Source: Scatosoma sp045660265 (GTDB taxonomy: Bacteria; Bacillota; Clostridia; Christensenellales; Borkfalkiaceae). From it: 64,000 nucleotides of DNA. Every line of letters starts with the position of its first letter. Positions within the stretch are counted from its first letter, which is position 1. The notes under the pieces were generated by a model. It made no database searches. It had not been told where the DNA came from and saw only the letters and a list, made by a program, of their open reading frames with translations. Positions 59,804-64,000 of the stretch are shown here, in pieces. Made by a program: the position numbers and the translations under genes. Location: positions 1-64,000 of the forward strand of contig JAZRDM010000033.1 of the NCBI GenBank assembly GCA_045660265.1. The letters run 5' to 3'.

Positions 59804-61372
59804 CTAAATGAGCGTTTCAAAAATCCGTAAAATATTATCGATAAATCTTCCAAAAAGCGTGCGCTTTGGATAGCCCTTTTCACAAAGCTTACTAACCGCA
59901 AACGTGTTTTCGCAATCCTTTTTTAATGCCATCAACGCGTTTTTATCCGTAAAATATACCGCATTTTCAAAATGCAGATATAAGCTTCGATAATCGAGAT
60001 TGATACTGCCCACCACCGCACGCTCGTCGTCGCACAACATACTTTTTGCGTGAAGAAAGCCGGGGGAATATTCGTAAATAGTTACTCCTGCCTCTAACAA
60101 GGGGAGATAATTCGCACGGGTTAGGCGGTACACGGTTTTTTTATCGGGGATACCCGGCGTAACAAGACGCACGTCAACCCCGCGACGAGCCGCATCCATC
60201 AATGCCGTACGCATAAAATCGTCTAAAATAAGATAGGGCGTAAAAATATATACATACCTTTGTGCGCGTTGAATGATATCACGATACACCGTTTCCCCTA
60301 CGCTGATTTTATCCAACGGCGAATCGTCGTACGGTTGAATAATTGCATTATTTTGGCAACGTTTCACACTATTTGATAAATATGGCGTGATTTCCTCGCT
60401 TGTGTTTTTAAAGGTATTCCAGCACGCAAAAAACATAGCCGTAAACGTTTGCACCGCATCTCCCGTAATTTTTACACCCGTATCTTTCCAGTGTCCAAAA
60501 CGAATTTTTTCACCGATATATTCGTCCGCAAGATTTAGCCCGCCCGTAAAGGCAATTTCGCCGTCCACCACCAATATTTTCCTATGGTCGCGGTGATTGA
60601 TGCGTATGGATAAAATGGGGATCACTTTGTTAAAAGCTCGGCATTGGATATTGGGGTGCAAGCTTTCCATATATTTATCATAATCGGGCGGTAAACATAA
60701 AATACTGCCAAAATCGTCGTAAATCATACGGATTTGTACCCCTTGCTCCGCTTTTTCAAGCAGGATTTTTAGAATTTCTTTCCAAAGCTTTCCGCCCGAT
60801 ACGATAAAATATTCTAACAAAATAAATTTTTTGGCGTTTTTCAGCGCCGTGAGCATTTCCCCGAATAATTCTTCTCCCTCGCTGTAATAGACAACCTCTC
60901 CGTCTGCATAAGCTGGATAACCCGCTTGCGTTTGTAGATACGCACTAATTGTACCTGCCTGCGTCGATATATTTTTGCTGTCAAATAGGCAAGGGTATAT
61001 TTTCTTTTTAGTCTGTTGTATTTTTTCGTTTAAACGTTTCATTGGCCTGCCCTCGCCATATATGAGGTAAAGCACTCCGCCTACAAGCGGTGCAACCAAA
61101 ATGAGTATCATCCAGCTTAAACGAGTAGACGGATTTTGATGCCGATTGATTAAATGAAAAAATGTAAGTACCGTGATCAGCATAAAAACTGCCCGTAATA
61201 CCTGCCCGATTTGCTTAGAAGCGCTAAAAAGCATAAAAAGATACAGGCCGATTTGAATAGTCCCCAACACCGCGCATACAAAAAAACGGTTGTAAATGAG
61301 CATTTTATAACTTCTATCGTTTTCCACCGTCCTTTCTATCCATTCTTTCTTTTTTCGACTTAATTTCTTCAT
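59804..61372 (-). CDS. cls: Cardiolipin synthase
   Basis: Condenses phosphatidylglycerol to cardiolipin in the membrane, 522 residues. Two or three N-terminal helices (about 27-50, 54-80 and 88-108) precede two phospholipase D motifs of the HXKX4D type: INHRDHRKILVVDGEIAFTGG near 255 and FLHAKSMLCDDERAVVGSINLD near 435. Full length. It is a single gene with its own terminator, upstream of clpB on the same strand. Confidence 0.95.
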   Translation of the reverse strand: MKKLSRKKKEWIERTVENDRSYKMLIYNRFFVCAVLGTIQIGLYLFMLFSASKQIGQVLRAVFMLITVLTFFHLINRHQNPSTRLSWMILILVAPLVGGVLYLIYGEGRPMKRLNEKIQQTKKKIYPCLFDSKNISTQAGTISAYLQTQAGYPAYADGEVVYYSEGEELFGEMLTALKNAKKFILLEYFIVSGGKLWKEILKILLEKAEQGVQIRMIYDDFGSILCLPPDYDKYMESLHPNIQCRAFNKVIPILSIRINHRDHRKILVVDGEIAFTGGLNLADEYIGEKIRFGHWKDTGVKITGDAVQTFTAMFFACWNTFKNTSEEITPYLSNSVKRCQNNAIIQPYDDSPLDKISVGETVYRDIIQRAQRYVYIFTPYLILDDFMRTALMDAARRGVDVRLVTPGIPDKKTVYRLTRANYLPLLEAGVTIYEYSPGFLHAKSMLCDDERAVVGSINLDYRSLYLHFENAVYFTDKNALMALKKDCENTFAVSKLCEKGYPKRTLFGRFIDNILRIFETLI

Positions 61373-61540
61373 ATTCCTCCCCCTTGTTGCATCTACTATA
61401 CCGAGGAAATATTTTCCCTTATATTATTATAATAATGTAAAAAAGAAAGGATTATTTTGTTATGATATTGTCAAAATTTGGCAAAAATGGAACATTTTAA
61501 AAATTTTTTCAATTTTTTAAAAATTTTTTAAAAAAAAGTA

Positions 61541-61569
61541 TTGACAAATGCATTTTTTTATACTATACT
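61541..61569 (+). promoter_or_regulatory. Promoter of rubrerythrin
   Basis: TTGACA (61541-61546), 17 bases, TATACT (61564-61569). The upstream 80 bases are very AT-rich, like an UP element, suggesting strong expression. Confidence 0.85.
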
Positions 61570-61621
61570 ATAATCACTAATAAAACTTAGTCCTATTAAG
61601 AAATAAAAAAGAGGTAATGAA

Positions 61622-62263
61622 ATGAAAAAATTTGTATGTAAAATTTGCGGTTATATCCACGTAGGCGAAAGCGCACCTGAAGCTTGCCCCAAGTGCAGAC
61701 AAGTAGGTGTATTTGAAGAAGTAAATCCTTTGAAGGGTACGAAGACGGAAGCAAACTTGCAAGAAGCTTTTGCTGGCGAATCGCAAGCAAGAAATAAGTA
61801 CACCTATTTTGCTAGCAAGGCAAGAAAGGAAGGCTTTGTTCAAATTGCAGCAATCTTTGAAGAAACGGCAAAGAACGAACAAGAACACGCTAAAATTTGG
61901 TATAAGCTTTTACACGGCGGCGCAATCGGCTCGACGGCTGAAAATCTTTTAGACGCTGCTAACGGTGAAAACTACGAATGGACGGATATGTACGCAGGTT
62001 TTGCTAAAACTGCTAGAGAAGAAGGTTTCGACGAAATCGCTACCCTTTTCGAAGGTGTTGCTGCTATCGAAAAAGAACACGAAGAAAGATACAAGAAGCT
62101 CCTTGCTAACGTTAAGGGTGATTTGGTATTCTCGAAAGAAGGCGACGCTGTATGGCAATGCTCGAACTGCGGTCATATCGTAGTTGGCAAGAAAGCCCCC
62201 GATACCTGCCCTATCTGCAACCATCCTCAAGCTTATTTCCAAGTAAGAGCAGAAAATTACTAA
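61622..62263 (+). CDS. rbr: Rubrerythrin with rubredoxin domains at both ends
   Basis: Peroxide-reducing diiron protein of 213 residues, part of the oxygen defence of anaerobes. Residues 1-35 form a rubredoxin-like iron site (FVCKICGYIHVGE and ACPKC). The ferritin-like diiron domain at 40-165 has AFAGESQARNKYTYF, EETAKNEQEHAKIWY and EGVAAIEKEHEERY, supplying the Glu and His ligands. Residues 172-213 are a second rubredoxin site (WQCSNCGHIVVGKKAPDTCPIC). Classical rubrerythrin has only the C-terminal rubredoxin and reverse rubrerythrin only the N-terminal one. Codon use is strongly biased, consistent with high expression. Confidence 0.93.
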   Translation: MKKFVCKICGYIHVGESAPEACPKCRQVGVFEEVNPLKGTKTEANLQEAFAGESQARNKYTYFASKARKEGFVQIAAIFEETAKNEQEHAKIWYKLLHGGAIGSTAENLLDAANGENYEWTDMYAGFAKTAREEGFDEIATLFEGVAAIEKEHEERYKKLLANVKGDLVFSKEGDAVWQCSNCGHIVVGKKAPDTCPICNHPQAYFQVRAENY

Positions 62264-62330
62264 TATAACAGCATCAGAGTAGCGTCGTTTGACGCGCCCT
62301 CTCCCTATTTTTCACACATCTCTATAAATA

Positions 62331-62360
62331 AAACCCGACGGATGCCCGTCGGGTTTTTCG
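62331..62360. terminator. Bidirectional terminator between rubrerythrin and OB-fold gene
   Basis: AAACCCGACGG (62331-62341) / CCGTCGGGTTT (62346-62356) and T run; lies between convergent genes. Confidence 0.92.
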
Positions 62361-62375
62361 TTTTATTCTTTTTGA

Positions 62376-64000
62376 TTAAGAATTGAAGTTTAATTGATTT
62401 AATATTTTTCCGTCTTCCGTGTATACGGCAAGAACGCAGCCACGCCAGTAATTTTTGTTATTCCAGTTACATGCAGCGACTTCAATGGTAACTTCTTGAC
62501 CTTTAAAGTCATTTAACCAGCTATATTGTTGTCCGTTGCAGTAGAAATTGAAATAGTTGCCGTCAGCGTCTTGAATACTAGGTTGAGCATTATTCACTTC
62601 CGGTACATACAACGTACCCGTTACAATGAATACCGTCGTCGAATAGTCCACTGTATAATCTAATCCGTATAAGTCAGCCACCGTTTTTCCCGTTACGAAT
62701 TTTTCCGTCGAGTATTCGTGGTTACCAAAGTTATTTTGAAGAATTTCTGCATTTACGATACAGGTTTGACCTGCTTTTTCGGATGTGTCGTCGTTGATAT
62801 AACGTTCACGCATACCTTTTATAATGACTTCATGACCAATAGCAAGACCTGCAAAGGCTTCCTCTGCATTTGCTACCTTTACAGCAATCATGCTACCGTC
62901 TTCACCAAAGAGATAGAAGCCTTTTTGGTTTACAAGGGAAGGACCTACGATACCCTTTACAACAATATTTTCTGTATCGGGCGCAGTTGCGATTGCTTCC
63001 GCTACCGTAATAGACGGAATTTCTACTTGTTGAACGTAAGAAATCACCTTCGTTTCGCTATGCTCAACACCGTTATATGCCCCCGTAATCGTAATCGTTA
63101 CCTCACCGTATTCGCTGCCGCAGTGCATTTTCGTTACGCCTTCTACCGTTTCAAAATAGATAATATCTTCGTCAGAAGAGGTGTAAGTAATCGTTGCGTT
63201 TTCAAAACCGAGTAATGCGGAAGAAACGCTGGTGGTAACTTCTAATGCGGGATCTGCAACGTATTGACTGTCGAATTGGTCGATACCATAATATTCTACA
63301 ACAAACTTGGGCGCATCATTTAAATCGAATTGATAGCCGTTATCTTCGATATCGATTACGGAGAATCTCCATACGCAAGAAGAAGATGTACTCTTCGCGT
63401 TGATAACGGAAAGATATACCGTACAAATCTTATTGTCGTATGCTTTCATCCAATCCAAATCGTTACCATTGCATTGCGTATATACGTAGCTGCCCGTCGT
63501 TTCGTCTAAATCGTTGAGATAGTAGTTGACAAAGTCTGCACCTTGCCTTTCTTTCACAAGCGCCGTTACTTTATAAAGCGTCGTTGTGATATTTTCCGTA
63601 ACGGGCGTTTGCATAATTTCTTTAATCGTCGTTTCTTGAATCCACGTCTTATCATATTCGGTTTCTTCGCCGTCGTTTTCAAGCAACCACGCGTTTTGGA
63701 TTTGGTTACAGCCATCATAACCGAATTTTGCCGCACTTGTCATTTCCGTATCCAAAATCCAATGCGTTTTTTCGCCAAGAACGGTGATGGTATTTCCCTT
63801 TTCAACGAGCGCTGCAAGGTCTCTGTCGTAAATATAAATGGAGTTGGTATTGTCCACAAGGTATACGCCGTTGGGAACCATACCGCTTGCATACGTAATT
63901 TGTGCAACCACGCCTGATACTTTTACAAGTTCGCCATCTGCTTTTTCTCTTGCTTGCGCAATCGTCATTTCGGTATAGTTGCTTTCGTCTAATTCACCTT
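62376..64000 (-). CDS. Large OB-fold surface protein, 5' end outside window
   Basis: The last 540 or so codons of a longer gene; the frame stays open to the window edge (GELDESNYTE precedes the first internal Met at 63968). At least three similar OB-like modules are visible: ADGELVKVSGVVAQITYASG with IYIYDRDLAAL; ITVAEAIATAPDTENIVVKGIVG; and TTVFIVTGTLYVPEVN with a final TIEVAACNWNNKNYWRG. A Big/Ig-like segment (ITYTSSDEDIIYFETVEG) lies between. Similar domains occur in exported nucleases and cell-wall proteins of Bacillota. The signal peptide and any catalytic domain would lie beyond 64000. Exact function cannot be called. Confidence 0.7.
   Translation of the reverse strand, partial: GELDESNYTEMTIAQAREKADGELVKVSGVVAQITYASGMVPNGVYLVDNTNSIYIYDRDLAALVEKGNTITVLGEKTHWILDTEMTSAAKFGYDGCNQIQNAWLLENDGEETEYDKTWIQETTIKEIMQTPVTENITTTLYKVTALVKERQGADFVNYYLNDLDETTGSYVYTQCNGNDLDWMKAYDNKICTVYLSVINAKSTSSSCVWRFSVIDIEDNGYQFDLNDAPKFVVEYYGIDQFDSQYVADPALEVTTSVSSALLGFENATITYTSSDEDIIYFETVEGVTKMHCGSEYGEVTITITGAYNGVEHSETKVISYVQQVEIPSITVAEAIATAPDTENIVVKGIVGPSLVNQKGFYLFGEDGSMIAVKVANAEEAFAGLAIGHEVIIKGMRERYINDDTSEKAGQTCIVNAEILQNNFGNHEYSTEKFVTGKTVADLYGLDYTVDYSTTVFIVTGTLYVPEVNNAQPSIQDADGNYFNFYCNGQQYSWLNDFKGQEVTIEVAACNWNNKNYWRGCVLAVYTEDGKILNQLNFNS

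Noticed and set aside
61423..61436. PerR-like palindrome ATTATTATAATAAT upstream of rubrerythrin
   Set aside because: Does not fit the PerR consensus well and is expected by chance in such AT-rich sequence.

Overview
This window looks like a chromosomal segment of an anaerobic, endospore-forming member of the Clostridia (Bacillota), probably an uncultured gut lineage. The evidence is the spoIIGA-sigE-sigG cluster, a ylmC/ymxH-type sporulation protein, the SCIFF peptide with its radical-SAM maturase, a HemZ-type radical-SAM enzyme, rubrerythrin, a BspA-like surface lipoprotein, strong AAGGAG ribosome-binding sites and TTGACA/TATAAT promoters. The species cannot be named from the sequence alone. 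Base composition is moderately AT-rich, TAA stops dominate, and I see no rRNA, tRNA, CRISPR array, prophage or insertion sequence.

Layout. 1-277: tandem copies of a structured palindromic repeat. 0.28-6.4 kb: response regulator, a 1433-residue collagen-like/leucine-rich lipoprotein, and a membrane GIY-YIG protein divergent from a small XRE regulator. 6.4-9.5 kb: ylmC-like gene divergent from spoIIGA-sigE-sigG. 9.6-24.7 kb (all minus): asnS, plsX, rnc, smc, ftsY, an ABC-2 transporter, trmD, rbgA, rnhB and yraN, preceded by recF, a PHP phosphoesterase and vanW. 24.7-25.15 kb: intergenic region with two more structured repeats. 25.15-28.4 kb: dnaA-mnmG (plus). 28.4-46.3 kb (minus): lipoprotein, glycosyltransferase, pnp, rpsO, hemZ-MBL-[2Fe-2S] operon, rel-recJ, then tgt, yajC, TIGR04086 protein, scfA, scfB, secD and secF. 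46.5-49.1 kb (plus): amino-acid ABC importer. 49.2-49.75 kb: divergent small gene and XRE regulator. 49.8-57 kb (minus): heterodimeric ABC exporter and a YhaO/YhaN (SbcD/SbcC-like) pair. 57.1-61.4 kb: clpB and cls. 61.6-62.3 kb: a double-rubredoxin rubrerythrin. 62.4-64 kb: the 3' part of a large OB-fold protein running off the window.

Most genes are housekeeping and their order is conserved in Clostridia. The novelty candidates are these: (1) a family of intergenic elements at three loci (five copies), in which nested stems keep their pairing while their sequence changes; (2) an amino-acid-binding lipoprotein whose two halves are in circularly permuted order, partnered by an ABC ATPase with a roughly 60-residue insertion; (3) SecD and SecF that both lack the conserved transmembrane aspartate; (4) an exact 14-mer present four times in one orientation; (5) a terminator whose 3' arm contains the next gene's ribosome-binding site; and (6) two XRE genes, each divergent from a small gene across a TGTCAA-containing promoter region.
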